A stretch of DNA of 64,000 nt from CAKXIK01 sp050947015 (GCA_050947015.1 JBMNVT010000010.1:1-64000), one strand, 5' to 3'. Positions 8,998 to 17,487 are shown, counted from the first letter of the stretch. Notes: generated from the sequence alone by a model not told the origin. Made by a program: numbers and translations.

Positions 8998-9183
8998 TTA
9001 ACATGCTTCATTTTGTGTGTCTACCGCGGCGTTACAGGCAAAAAAGCTGCAGAAACCCGGATTCAGTCGCGCAGTCTGCGGCTGAGCCCGGGTTTCTCCG
9101 ACAGCGATATAAACAACAAGCGCTGCGCAAAGCACCAGCGCAAGGATAATCAGTATTTTCTCTTGTCTGCTCATTTTTTCCAC
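8998..9183 (-). CDS. Small single-span membrane protein
   Basis: 61 residues: a short basic N-terminus (MEKMSRQEK), one hydrophobic helix ILIILALVLCAALVVYIAV, then a polar tail with three cysteines. Start is GTG 9183 after AGGA, or ATG at codon 4. It follows the flippase gene by 21 nt on the same strand, so it is probably co-transcribed. No family recognised. Confidence 0.5.
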   Translation of the reverse strand: MEKMSRQEKILIILALVLCAALVVYIAVGETRAQPQTARLNPGFCSFFACNAAVDTQNEAC

Positions 9184-9204
9184 GGCACAATCCTCACTGC
9201 GTCA

Positions 9205-10350
9205 TCAGTTGGAATCCTTCGGAATGCCTGCCCCGGAACACAGCTGTTTCGCTTCCGAGGCGTCAACCGCCTGCAGCAGCTCCGGCGCGCTGCTCTGTTC
9301 CTGAGCCACTTGGTCTTTTTGCGGTTTCATGCCCTTTTTCCGTCCAATCCATGCGAACGGCGCCGAAATAAAGATGGGGAAATAATACGTTGCCGCGCGC
9401 CACAGCACCATGGCAGAGCGCACAATATCCTTGGAAAAAAACATTTGGAAGACCACGACAAAGCTGCCCTCCGCAGCGCCGGTTCCGCCCGGCAGAGGCA
9501 TAAAGGAAGACGCAAGGTTGACCACCGCCTGCGCGGCAATCATATCAAACATCGTCGCTTCGCTGAGAAAAAACGCGCGGTAAATGCAATAGGAGACAGC
9601 ATAATACAGCGTCATCTGCAAAAAGGTAAGCAGAAACGAACCGACCAACAGCTTTTTGTGCCGAAGAATCGTCTGAAAATTTTCGTGAAACGATTCCAGC
9701 TGCTCTGAGATCCCGCGTACCGATTCCTCGGGATTTTTGACTAGGCGCAGCTTTTTCAGCAGCGAAAAGACCATTTCAATAATTGTTCTGGTCATTTTCT
9801 GGCTTTTTGAGAAGAGCAGCAGCAGCACGATAATGGACGCCTGCACCAAAAAGCCCACCGCTGAAAGCAGCATCAGGTCCGGTATCTGCCTGCTGAAAAA
9901 GGAATAACGCGCTAAAAGCAGCCCAAGCGAATAAAAAACCAACGTAAATTGATAAATCAGATATTTTTGCACCATTGCCGCACTGGCATCGCCCACGCTG
10001 ACACGCTGGCGGCTGAGGGAATAAATCTGCATCGGCTTTGCTGCAACACCCATCGGCGTGACACTGTTGTAAAACTGCCCTACCATCATCGTTTTAAAGC
10101 CGCTGCCAAAACCGTAATCCGGGCAGGAAATGCGCACAATCAGGCAGGTCAGCCAGGCGTCGATAAACAGCTGCAAAACCATGCAGCCGAACGCCATCAG
10201 CAGCCAGCCCGTGGAAAAGTTATCGATGTATTTCATCAGGTCAACAAGGCCGCCGTCTGAAAAAGCAAAGTACAGCAGCATCCCTACAGAGAACGCCAGA
10301 AACACGACGTTGAGCACGGTATTGAACTTCAGCTTTTCCGGCTTTTTCAA
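9205..10350 (-). CDS. YbhN/LPG-synthase TM-domain family flippase-like protein
   Basis: 381 residues, polytopic, with the signatures of the lysylphosphatidylglycerol synthase transmembrane family (UPF0104): GQFYNSVTPMGVAAKPMQIY near residue 100 and SSFMPLPGGTGAAEGSF near 290. Members move lipid-linked substrates across the membrane or form the membrane half of MprF; no aminoacyl-transfer domain is present, so MprF is excluded. TTG 10350 (LKKPEKLKF) is chosen because GGAGGGCAC precedes it; a GTG at 10386 lacks a site. A strong promoter lies at 10416-10444. Confidence 0.82.
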   Translation of the reverse strand: MKKPEKLKFNTVLNVVFLAFSVGMLLYFAFSDGGLVDLMKYIDNFSTGWLLMAFGCMVLQLFIDAWLTCLIVRISCPDYGFGSGFKTMMVGQFYNSVTPMGVAAKPMQIYSLSRQRVSVGDASAAMVQKYLIYQFTLVFYSLGLLLARYSFFSRQIPDLMLLSAVGFLVQASIIVLLLLFSKSQKMTRTIIEMVFSLLKKLRLVKNPEESVRGISEQLESFHENFQTILRHKKLLVGSFLLTFLQMTLYYAVSYCIYRAFFLSEATMFDMIAAQAVVNLASSFMPLPGGTGAAEGSFVVVFQMFFSKDIVRSAMVLWRAATYYFPIFISAPFAWIGRKKGMKPQKDQVAQEQSSAPELLQAVDASEAKQLCSGAGIPKDSN

Positions 10351-10415
10351 GTGCCCTCCGTCCTTTCCTGCTAGTCTCCCATGCACGGCCCTATTTTCCC
10401 GAGCGATACGCTCTT

Positions 10416-10444
10416 AGTATAAACAATTCAAAAAAGCTTGTCAA
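10416..10444 (-). promoter_or_regulatory. Promoter of flippase operon
   Basis: On the minus strand, TTGACA (10439-10444), 17-nt spacer, TATACT (10416-10421). It drives 9205-10350 and the small protein behind it. Confidence 0.8.
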
Positions 10445-10456
10445 ATAAAAAGGGAT

Positions 10457-10483
10457 CGTCCTGAGAACGTCGTCCTGAGAACG
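10457..10483. repeat. Short tandem direct repeat
   Basis: CGTCCTGAGAACG occurs twice, at 10457-10469 and 10471-10483, between the flippase promoter and the 3' end of the PLP-enzyme gene. Function unknown. Confidence 0.6.
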
Positions 10484-10500
10484 AAAGAAAAGCGGCTGAC

Positions 10501-11778
10501 TCAGGTGTTTTTAAGCGTTCCGGCATTCAGCATGGACTGCGCCGCCAGCATCACGCCCGTTTTCGCGCTGTGAAAATTCAGCCCGCCTTGCATCCACGCT
10601 GCAAACGGCTCGCGCAGGGGTCCGTCGGCAGAAAGCTCCACTGAAGCGCCGTTGGTAAACGCACCCGCCGCCATGATAACCTTGCTGTCGTAGCCCGGCA
10701 TATCCCAGGGTTCCGGCGTAACGAAGGAATCCACCGGGGCTCCCTGCTGCATTCCTTTGCAGAACGCGATCAGGCCGGGAGCGTTTTCGAGCACGACCGC
10801 CTGAATAATATCGCCGCGCACCTCGCCCGGACGCGGCGTTACCCGATAGCCGAACGAAGCAAAAAGCTCGGCAGTAAAAACAGCGGTTTTCAGCGCCTCG
10901 CCGGTAACATGGGGCGCATTGAAAATTCCCATAAACAATTCGCGGCTGTGGCCGAGCGTGGCGCCCAGCTCGCGGCCAAGGCCGGGCGTTGTCAATCTGC
11001 CCGCGCAAAGCTTCACCAGGTCGTGTCTGCCCGCGATGTACCCCCCGGTGGGCGCAATTCCGCCGCCCGGATTCTTGATCAGAGAACCGGCGATCAGATC
11101 CGCTCCGACAGAAACCGGCTCCTGCTCCTGAACAAATTCACCGTAGCAGTTGTCCACCATAATGATACAGTCCGGCGCCTTTTTGCGCACAACGCGCACG
11201 ATCTCGGCAATTTCCTCCACACGGAGCGAAGGACGGAGACTGTAGCCGCGCGAACGCTGAATATACGCCATTCTCAGTCCCGGCTCAACCGCGCGCTCAA
11301 TAGCGGGCAGATCCGGCTTTCCTTCCGCCGTCAGATCCACCTGCTTGTAGTGGATGCCAAAATCCCGCAGAGTTCCGGTCCCTGTTGATTTTTCGTCGAG
11401 ACCGATGGTTCCGTGCAGCGTGTCATACGGCAGCCCCGTGACGGAAAGCATCGTATCCCCGGGCCGCAGCACGCCGAACAGCGCAACGGTCAGCGTGTGG
11501 GTCCCGCTGACGAAATTATGGCGCACCAGCGCGTCTTCGGCGCCCACCGCCTGTGCAAACACCGCGTCGATCACCTCGCGGCCGCGGTCGCCGTAGCCGT
11601 AACCGGTGGAAGCGGCAAAATGGCTTTCACTGACGCCGTTATCAATAAACGCCTTGAGCATTTTGCACTGGTTGTATTCCGTTACGCGGTCAATCTGCGC
11701 AAACTGCTCCCGGCTGTTTTCCATCGCCCTGGCCGCAGCGTCAAGAATGGGTTTGTCAAAATGAAAAAGTTCCTGCAT
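10501..11778 (-). CDS. Methionine gamma-lyase/aluminium resistance family PLP enzyme
   Basis: About 425 residues with type I PLP-enzyme organisation: VSGTHTLTVALFGVLRPGD for cofactor binding, the Asp of MVDNCYGEF, and the probable Schiff-base lysine in SLIKNPGGGIAPTGGYIAG. This matches the family annotated as aluminium resistance protein or methionine gamma-lyase-like (PF06838), widespread in Firmicutes and often near glnA or miaA. The real substrate is not established. Start ATG 11778; a TTG one codon earlier is possible, and AAGGG lies upstream. Confidence 0.87.
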   Translation of the reverse strand: MQELFHFDKPILDAAARAMENSREQFAQIDRVTEYNQCKMLKAFIDNGVSESHFAASTGYGYGDRGREVIDAVFAQAVGAEDALVRHNFVSGTHTLTVALFGVLRPGDTMLSVTGLPYDTLHGTIGLDEKSTGTGTLRDFGIHYKQVDLTAEGKPDLPAIERAVEPGLRMAYIQRSRGYSLRPSLRVEEIAEIVRVVRKKAPDCIIMVDNCYGEFVQEQEPVSVGADLIAGSLIKNPGGGIAPTGGYIAGRHDLVKLCAGRLTTPGLGRELGATLGHSRELFMGIFNAPHVTGEALKTAVFTAELFASFGYRVTPRPGEVRGDIIQAVVLENAPGLIAFCKGMQQGAPVDSFVTPEPWDMPGYDSKVIMAAGAFTNGASVELSADGPLREPFAAWMQGGLNFHSAKTGVMLAAQSMLNAGTLKNT

Positions 11779-11830
11779 CAAAATTAAGATTCCCTTTCCG
11801 CATCAAAATAGTGCTGTCGGAATTTGGGAT

Positions 11831-12580
11831 TCAACATTGTTCCCACCCTCCGCAGCAGGTAAAGCCGAGCCGACCGTAAAACGGGATCCGCTCCCGGCCG
11901 GCAAACAAAAAAATATTTTTATTTTCATTTTTCAGCGCCGTGCAAAGGCTCCGCACTGCCGCCGGGGCAAACCCCTTTCCGCGGTGCTCCGGCAAGGTGC
12001 AGACGCCGCCGACCACCGCTTCCGTTTCGCTTTCGGCCACAGTCATCGCCGCAGCGCAAAGCTCCCCGTCCGGCCGGCGAACACCGACTGTACGGCAAAA
12101 GCCGTGGCGCAGCCGGTGCGAAAGATCAACATACGCTGCATCATCCCCGGAAAAGTCGAATCCGTCTCCGCGGCAGCGGGAAAACAGCGCAAACAGCTCC
12201 CTTACGGACGGAGCCGGCTCTGCGGCTGCGATCACCGGCGTAGAATCCCCGAAAAAACGCATCACCGTGCCCGAACTCCGCGCATGCTCCGGCGGAAAAA
12301 CTCCTGCAGGAGCCAGAACGCTCCGCATACCGAGCGACTGCACAAAAGCCGTCAGTTCCTGCCGCTGTTCCGCAGACGACTCGCCGCCGCAAACGGTGCC
12401 GTCGCCTTCCAACCGCGAAACGGCGGCGCAGATTCTGCCGTTGTCATCCCATTGCAGCCAGAATGCCGCAAACGGCGCCGAAGGGTAGCACCCGGCAGCC
12501 GTCAGAATCCGGCAGCCGAACGCGCTTCCACGGCAAAATTCCCGCAGGGTGCGGTCTTCGGCCTCCACCAGACAGATCAT
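11831..12580 (-). CDS. GNAT family N-acetyltransferase
   Basis: 249 residues. The C-terminal half has the acetyl-CoA-binding signature CTLPEHRGKGFAPAAVRSL followed by IFLFAGRERIPFYGRLGF, typical of GNAT proteins. The N-terminal 100 residues show no recognisable motif. The start codon overlaps the stop of the upstream M42 peptidase gene (ATGA, 12577-12580), so the two are translationally coupled. Substrate unknown. Confidence 0.8.
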   Translation of the reverse strand: MICLVEAEDRTLREFCRGSAFGCRILTAAGCYPSAPFAAFWLQWDDNGRICAAVSRLEGDGTVCGGESSAEQRQELTAFVQSLGMRSVLAPAGVFPPEHARSSGTVMRFFGDSTPVIAAAEPAPSVRELFALFSRCRGDGFDFSGDDAAYVDLSHRLRHGFCRTVGVRRPDGELCAAAMTVAESETEAVVGGVCTLPEHRGKGFAPAAVRSLCTALKNENKNIFLFAGRERIPFYGRLGFTCCGGWEQC

Positions 12581-13605
12581 CCGTTGCCTCCTGCGATCTT
12601 TTCTGCCAAGGCCACGGTCAGCCGTAACGCCGATTCATAATCCGCCTTGGCGATCATGCCAACCGGCGCGTGCAGGTAGCGGCACGGCAACGAGATGGCC
12701 AGCGTGCGCACCCCTCCGCGGGAGGTGTGGATCGCCCCCGCATCGTTTCCGCCCGCCACGGCAAGCTTCGGCTGCACCGCGGCACCGCATTCCTCCGCCG
12801 TTTGGAACGCAAGCTCGTAAAATTCCCTGTCGTAAATTGTGGCGCGATCCATAAAGCTGACGACCGCACCGCTGCCCAAGCTGCAAACGTATTTTTCTGC
12901 CGGAACCCCTGCCAAATCGCCCGCAGTGGTCGATTCCAGCACAATCGCGGCGTCCGGTGCGACCGTAAACGACGACACACGGGAACCGCGCAGCCCAATT
13001 TCCTCCTGAACATTGAACACGAAAGTAGTATCATATTCCGGTTCCGAGCGAAGCATCTCGATCATCAACGCGCAGCCAGCACGGTCGTCGAGCGCTTTTC
13101 CTCGCAACACGTTGCCTTCTGCGTCAAACCGGGCTGCAAACGTCACCGCGTCACCGGGGCGCACGGCGGCTTCCGCTTCCTCTTTGCTTGCCGCACCGAT
13201 GTCGATCAGGAGTGAATCCATCGCAACCGGCTTGCCCGTCTCGTCCTTTTCACAAAGATGAATTGGTTTGACGGCGATCACGCCGGGAACCGCACAGTCG
13301 CCGATTTCTACCCGGATGCCCGCCAGCACCTTTTCGTCGATGCCGCCGACCGTCGCAAACCGCAGCAGGCCATCGCCAGTCACCGAGGTCACGATCAGCC
13401 CGACCTCATCCATATGCGCGCAGATCATCAATTTGCGCGCCGGGCGTTTTCTGCCCTTCTTTTCAACAATCACGCTGCCGAGCGGATCGATCGAAACAAA
13501 GCAGCCGGACGGGATTTCTTTTAAAATTTCTGTGCGAACCTCATCTTCGCGCCCGGAAACACCACGCAGAGCACAAAGCCTCTGCAGCAATGCAAAATCA
13601 CCCAT
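12577..13605 (-). CDS. M42 family metallo-aminopeptidase
   Basis: 342 residues. Dinuclear-metal peptidase motifs of M42 (glutamyl/deblocking aminopeptidase type) are visible: ICAHMDEVGLIV, KALDDRAGCALMIEML, NVQEEIGLRGSR, and GGNDAGAIHTSRGG near the C-terminus, then CRYLHAPVGM with the last metal-ligand His. It should trim N-terminal residues of peptides in the cytoplasm. ATG 13605 overlaps the upstream paralogue by 8 nt (ATGGGTGA) and has AAGGCGGTG in front, so it is preferred over GTG 13614. It is coupled to the following GNAT gene. Confidence 0.92.
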   Translation of the reverse strand: MGDFALLQRLCALRGVSGREDEVRTEILKEIPSGCFVSIDPLGSVIVEKKGRKRPARKLMICAHMDEVGLIVTSVTGDGLLRFATVGGIDEKVLAGIRVEIGDCAVPGVIAVKPIHLCEKDETGKPVAMDSLLIDIGAASKEEAEAAVRPGDAVTFAARFDAEGNVLRGKALDDRAGCALMIEMLRSEPEYDTTFVFNVQEEIGLRGSRVSSFTVAPDAAIVLESTTAGDLAGVPAEKYVCSLGSGAVVSFMDRATIYDREFYELAFQTAEECGAAVQPKLAVAGGNDAGAIHTSRGGVRTLAISLPCRYLHAPVGMIAKADYESALRLTVALAEKIAGGNG

Positions 13606-14641
13606 TGCACACACCGCCTTTCAGCACATATGCGGCCAGCAGCTGCGCCGTCGCTTCCACATCGCCGAGCGATACGATCTCCACCGCGGTATGCATGCTG
13701 CGCTGCGCGATTGAGATCAACCCGGTCACCGCACCGCCGCCCGCCTGTGCAATATTGTCGGCGTTGGTACCGGTTGCGCCGCCCATAACCTCCAACTGAT
13801 ATGGAATTTCATTCTCCTTCGCCAGTTCCTCCAGCGTTTCGCTCATTCTGCGGGAAAGCGCCGGGGATACCCCGATCAGCGGTCCTTTTCCCAGCCGGGC
13901 AACAATTTTTTCCGGCACGCCGGGTCCCTGAGCAAAAGAAACGTCAACCGCAATGGCCTCATCCGGTTGCAGCGCAAAAGCCCCGGTTGCCGCGCCGGAG
14001 CCTCCGGTCTCCTCCTGAACGGAAAACTGCACCGCCAGGCGGCACGGCAGCCGTTTGCCGCGGAGCAGCTCCAGACAGCGCAGAATTGCCGCCATGCTAC
14101 ACCGATCATCCAGGGCGGGGCTTGCGATGCGGTCATTCAGCAGAGAAACAGGCTCTGCTTCAACCAGAATACGATCCCCCGGGGCGACCAGTTTCTTCAG
14201 CTCGTCCTCCGCAAGCCCCGTATCGATCATCATTTCCTCCAGCTCCGGCAGCTTGTCGTCCCCTGCCTTCGCCAGATGCGGCGGAATGCTGGAAACGATC
14301 CCGCGCACGCGCCTGCGCCCCAAAATGACGACTAGCTTACCGATCAGCACACGGCGGTCCATTCCGCCGCATCGCGAAAAACGCAGAAAGCCGCGCTCCA
14401 GCAGATTGGTTACAATCAACCCGATCTGGTCCAGATGCGCGTCCAGCAGCAGGCAGCGTTCGCCTTCGCCCAGCACCGCCGTTACGCTGCCGAGCGGGCT
14501 GCGGCTGATTTGGTCGGTATATTGCCGCAGCAGCGCTTCCGCAAGCGCCGCCGCGTCCTCCTCGCGCCCTGCAACGCCTTCCGCGCCGCAAAGCGAAAAA
14601 ATCAGTTTTTTCAATTCTTCCTGAGATCCTGTCGTATGCAA
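13598..14641 (-). CDS. M42 family metallo-aminopeptidase (paralogue)
   Basis: About 347 residues, a diverged paralogue of the gene downstream. Motifs: DAHLDQIGLIV, SPALDDRCSMAAIL, SVQEETGGSGA, GATGTNADNIAQ and SMHTAVEIV. The first metal His-x-Asp and the catalytic Glu pair are kept, so it is probably active. TTG 14641 is chosen because GGGAGGAAG sits 7 nt upstream; the longer ATG 14674 form has no site. It lies just after murD on the same strand; the four genes murD, M42, M42, GNAT read as one operon. Confidence 0.9.
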   Translation of the reverse strand: MHTTGSQEELKKLIFSLCGAEGVAGREEDAAALAEALLRQYTDQISRSPLGSVTAVLGEGERCLLLDAHLDQIGLIVTNLLERGFLRFSRCGGMDRRVLIGKLVVILGRRRVRGIVSSIPPHLAKAGDDKLPELEEMMIDTGLAEDELKKLVAPGDRILVEAEPVSLLNDRIASPALDDRCSMAAILRCLELLRGKRLPCRLAVQFSVQEETGGSGAATGAFALQPDEAIAVDVSFAQGPGVPEKIVARLGKGPLIGVSPALSRRMSETLEELAKENEIPYQLEVMGGATGTNADNIAQAGGGAVTGLISIAQRSMHTAVEIVSLGDVEATAQLLAAYVLKGGVCNG

Positions 14642-14680
14642 AAAACTTCCTCCCTTACCGCGTCTGTCCTGCATTCCGCT

Positions 14681-16072
14681 TTACAGTGCGCAGACATATT
14701 CCTTGAATTTTTCTCCGCGTGTTTCAAAATTGGGGAACTGGTCAAAGCTTGCACACGCCGGCGAAAGCGAAACAATATCGCTTGCCCGTGCAATTTCGCG
14801 CGCCTTTTTTACCGCCTGCTCCAGATTTTCCACATGAATGATCTCCGGGCAGCCCGGGCGGTATTCCGTGCAGCCGGTAACTGCCGCTTCGATCTTCGGC
14901 GCGGTAACGCCCAGCAAAATCAGTGTTTTTACCTTTTCGGCAACTACCGGGCCAAGCGGCTCAAACGGAATCTTTTTATCGTAGCCGCCAGCAATCAGAA
15001 TAATCTTTTGGTCAAACAGCGAAAGCGTGCCCGAAATGGTGCGCGACGGCGTGGTTGCAATGGAATCATTATAATAGCGCACACCGTCAAGCTCGCGCAC
15101 AAATTCCGCGCGATGCTCCACACCGGGGAATTCCCGCGCAACCCGGCGCATATTTTCTACCGAAACATCGCCCCAGACGGCGGTGATGGCTGTGAGATAA
15201 TTTTCAATATTGTGATTGCCGGGGATCTTGATTTCAGCAGTCGGGAACAGTTCGATATCCGTTCCGGCATGGGTCATCATCAACATGCCGTCGTCCCGCA
15301 GCCACGCGCCTGCCTCCACCGGATGCCGGCGGCTGAACTGCAGCACCTGTCCGCGCGCCTCATCGGTAAACGACGCGGTGATCTCGTTGTCCGCATTGAA
15401 AACAGCCTTGCCAAACGCGTTCTGGTGCAAAAAAATATTTTTCTTTGCATTGACGTATTCGGCCATGTCCTTGTGCATATCCAGATGATTGGGGGAGATA
15501 TTTGTAATAACTGCCACCTTTGGGCTGCGTCGCATGGAGATCAGCTGAAAGCTGGAAAGCTCCACCACGGCGACGTCCTCCGGGCGAATCTCTTCGATCA
15601 GCGGCAGCAGCGCGCGGCCGATGTTCCCTCCCAAATGGACTCGTTTGCCCTGCGCCTCCAGCATTTTAGAGATCACGGTCGTGGTCGTCGTTTTTCCGTC
15701 ACTGCCGGTCACGGCGTAGATCGGACAGGGACAAAGGTCAAAAAACACCTCCAGCTCACTGGTGACGGCCATCCCGTCACGACGCGCGCGGGTCAGCTCC
15801 GGCATAAAAAACCGCATTCCCGGCGTGCGGAAAATAATATCTGCATCAAGATGATCGAGATATCCATCGCCCAGGCAGAGCGTGACTCCCTGCCGTTCGA
15901 ACCGGTCGCCCAACTCCCCCAGCTGTTCACGGGAACGGCGGTCGCAAACGGTAACCTCGGCTCCCTTTTTGCCGAACATTTCGACCAGCGGCGCATTGCT
16001 GACACCCACACCGCAAAATGTAATCCGTTTGCCTTTGACGGAATCAAAAAACGCTTCTACTCTGCTGTCCAT
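14681..16072 (-). CDS. murD: UDP-N-acetylmuramoylalanine-D-glutamate ligase
   Basis: 463 residues, close to the usual MurD size. It adds D-glutamate to UDP-MurNAc-L-Ala in cytosolic peptidoglycan precursor synthesis. Motifs: N-terminal Rossmann ITFCGVGVSNAPLVEMF, the ATP-binding loop VTGSDGKTTTT near 125, ITNISPNHLDMH, the HRAEFV segment and YNDSIATTPSRT. ATG 16072 follows GGAGG with a 10-nt gap; the in-frame extension to 16111 is discarded. Other mur genes are not adjacent. Here murD heads a peptidase operon instead. Confidence 0.95.
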   Translation of the reverse strand: MDSRVEAFFDSVKGKRITFCGVGVSNAPLVEMFGKKGAEVTVCDRRSREQLGELGDRFERQGVTLCLGDGYLDHLDADIIFRTPGMRFFMPELTRARRDGMAVTSELEVFFDLCPCPIYAVTGSDGKTTTTTVISKMLEAQGKRVHLGGNIGRALLPLIEEIRPEDVAVVELSSFQLISMRRSPKVAVITNISPNHLDMHKDMAEYVNAKKNIFLHQNAFGKAVFNADNEITASFTDEARGQVLQFSRRHPVEAGAWLRDDGMLMMTHAGTDIELFPTAEIKIPGNHNIENYLTAITAVWGDVSVENMRRVAREFPGVEHRAEFVRELDGVRYYNDSIATTPSRTISGTLSLFDQKIILIAGGYDKKIPFEPLGPVVAEKVKTLILLGVTAPKIEAAVTGCTEYRPGCPEIIHVENLEQAVKKAREIARASDIVSLSPACASFDQFPNFETRGEKFKEYVCAL

Positions 16073-16223
16073 CCAAATCCTGCCTCCAAACGGGGTTTGC
16101 GCAAGCCGCATTTCTCCCCGGTATAGTCTTTTTTCTATTATATACTATTTTGCCCCCGTTTGCGAATCCTTTTAAAAAAAATTACGCAGATTGCGCCGAA
16201 AAGTGGCTCTTCCGTATTTTTGA

Positions 16224-16253
16224 TTGACAAAGCGTTGTGTTTTGCAGTAAAAT
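16224..16253 (+). promoter_or_regulatory. rnpB promoter
   Basis: TTGACA 16224-16229, 18-nt spacer, TAAAAT 16248-16253, six or so bases before the RNase P RNA 5' end. Confidence 0.8.
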
Positions 16254-16258
16254 AACAC

Positions 16259-16608
16259 CTGCGAGCAGGCTGAACAGCTGCGGGTGCAGCGCCGAAAGGC
16301 CGCATCTGAGGAAAGTCCGAGCTCCGAAGGGCAAGGATAACGGCTAACGGCCGCCGGGGGTGACCCCAGGGAAAGTGCAACAGAAATAAACCGCCGCTTT
16401 TGCGGTAAGGATGGAAAGGCGAGGTAAGAGCTCACCGGCGCGCAGGAGACTGCGCGGCCCTGTAAACCCTATCCGGAGCAACACCGTGGAGGGACATTAT
16501 GCGTCGGCCCGGCGCGTCCTGTGGAGGTGGCTTGAGCTGTGCGGCAACGTGCAGTCGAGATAGATGGTTGTTCACGACAGAACTCGGCTTACAGGCCTGG
16601 TCGCACCA
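16259..16608 (+). ncRNA. rnpB: RNase P RNA
   Basis: Catalytic RNA that matures tRNA 5' ends. Recognisable blocks are GAGGAAAGTCCGAGCTCC near 16308, the internal ACAGAAATA and GGTAAGAGCTCACCG, and the 3' block GACAGAACTCGGCTTACAGG. The ends TGCGAGCAGGC and GCCTGGTCGCA pair as helix P1. Length about 350 nt. It has its own promoter and a very strong terminator. Ends are set by the P1 pairing and may be off by a few bases. Confidence 0.95.
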
Positions 16609-16612
16609 AAAC

Positions 16613-16664
16613 AAAAAAGGGGACTGTGGCGGGGAGATTCTTCCGCGCCACAGTCCCCTTTTTA
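16613..16664 (+). terminator. rnpB terminator
   Basis: GGGGACTGTGGCG pairs perfectly with CGCCACAGTCCCC and is followed by TTTTT. A and T tracts on both sides make it usable in both directions. Confidence 0.9.
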
Positions 16665-16705
16665 TCTGTGCCAAAAACGGCATGGGTCGTTTTTCATTTC
16701 AGCAC

Positions 16706-16743
16706 ACAAAAACTCCTCCCACCCAAACACGGCAGGAGGAGCT
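16706..16743 (-). terminator. Terminator of the large candidate RNA
   Basis: On the minus strand CTCCTCC (16741-16735) pairs with GGAGGAG (16719-16713) and is followed by TTTTT (16712-16708). It faces the rnpB terminator; the two transcripts converge. Confidence 0.75.
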
Positions 16744-17327
16744 GCGACGGATTTTATCCGTTAAAATTTAACTCTGCCTTGGACTCACCCTTTCGGTGTG
16801 GTCACAGGTTAACGTTTGGCACACTCGTTTCCGAGCGGAATCATAAACTGTACTTTGGACTCACCCTTTACAAAATATCGTCATCGGTTTCAGAACGTCT
16901 CTTCCTGAAGCATCTATCTTAAAAATACATCGGAAACAAACCCTTCTGAACTATCTTGCCCTGCAGCTGCAACTTACGTGAACATAATCACACCTTTCGG
17001 CTGTCTGACGAATTCCTGTCTGGTTGATTTTCTAAAACATCGGTACCACCTTTTTCTGTTGTGTGCAGATCAGACGGCGAACGACTGTTCAGAACATGGG
17101 ACTCAATCCTTTCGGTTTACTTTCCACGCCCTTTTTAACAAAGAGCTAAATTACGTGATTTTTGGACTCACGCCTTTCATTCGATGTCGTTATTCACTTT
17201 TTCATCGACACTGTTTGCCTGAAAAACACCGCGGCAGCAAGCGCTGCCATTGGACAGTTGCCGGGCGCGAACAACTAAAACGCCGCCGCAAAAATCCGGT
17301 TTCAACAACTGCAAAGAATGCGGGTTT

Positions 17328-17387
17328 TCAATGTAATCCGACCGCTTTGGCCGGGGCGAGCCGCTGAGGCTCTTCCGAACAACCCAT
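17328..17387 (-). CDS. Possible 19-residue leader ORF inside the candidate RNA
   Basis: ATG 17387 follows AAAGGAGG with an 8-nt gap, an ideal ribosome-binding site, and opens a 19-codon frame starting MGCSEEPQRL and ending at TGA 17328-17330. The site is also the first copy of the repeated motif in the RNA. The whole frame lies in predicted hairpins, so this may be structure rather than coding. Confidence 0.25.
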   Translation of the reverse strand: MGCSEEPQRLAPAKAVGLH

Positions 17388-17458
17388 TGGACTCCCCTCC
17401 TTTAAAAGCTCAATCTTGTTTTTGAAAGATCCTTTGAATCTCTCTTGATTGCATCTAT

Positions 17459-17487
17459 ATCATACCACCCAAAAGGTAAATTGTCAA
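17459..17487 (-). promoter_or_regulatory. Strong promoter of the candidate large RNA
   Basis: On the minus strand TTGACA (17482-17487), 17-nt spacer GG-ended, TATGAT (17459-17464). Transcription should begin near 17452. Confidence 0.8.

Larger units (their letters stand above)
16706..17452 (-). ncRNA. Candidate large structured non-coding RNA
   Basis: No long protein-like frame exists here, yet the minus strand has a consensus promoter (17459-17487) and an intrinsic terminator (16706-16743), giving a transcript near 750 nt. In RNA sense the motif AAAGG-N(2-4)-GAGUCC recurs at 17403-17389, 17177-17164, 17112-17099, 16869-16857 and 16793-16781, with degenerate copies near 17050 and 16990. Hairpins include GGCAGC-GCTT-GCTGCC (17233-17248), CGCTCG-GAAA-CGAGTG (16822-16837), ACGGAT-AAA-ATCCGT (16747-16761) and CCGGCC-AAAGC-GGTCGG (17338-17354). 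Several motifs sit at Shine-Dalgarno distance from ATG codons that open ORFs of two or three residues. Size and structure recall ornate large bacterial RNAs (OLE, ROOL, GOLLD), but I cannot assign it to one. Confidence 0.6.

Noticed and set aside
10457..10483. CRISPR-like repeat
   Set aside because: Only two 13-nt copies with a 1-nt gap and no spacers; no CRISPR array anywhere in the window.
14435..16126. A 563-codon plus-strand frame opposite murD
   Set aside because: It mirrors the codon bias of murD on the other strand; murD has full family motifs and a good start.
16978..17367. A 129-codon plus-strand frame across the candidate RNA
   Set aside because: No ribosome-binding site, low-complexity composition, and it runs against the promoter and terminator on the opposite strand.
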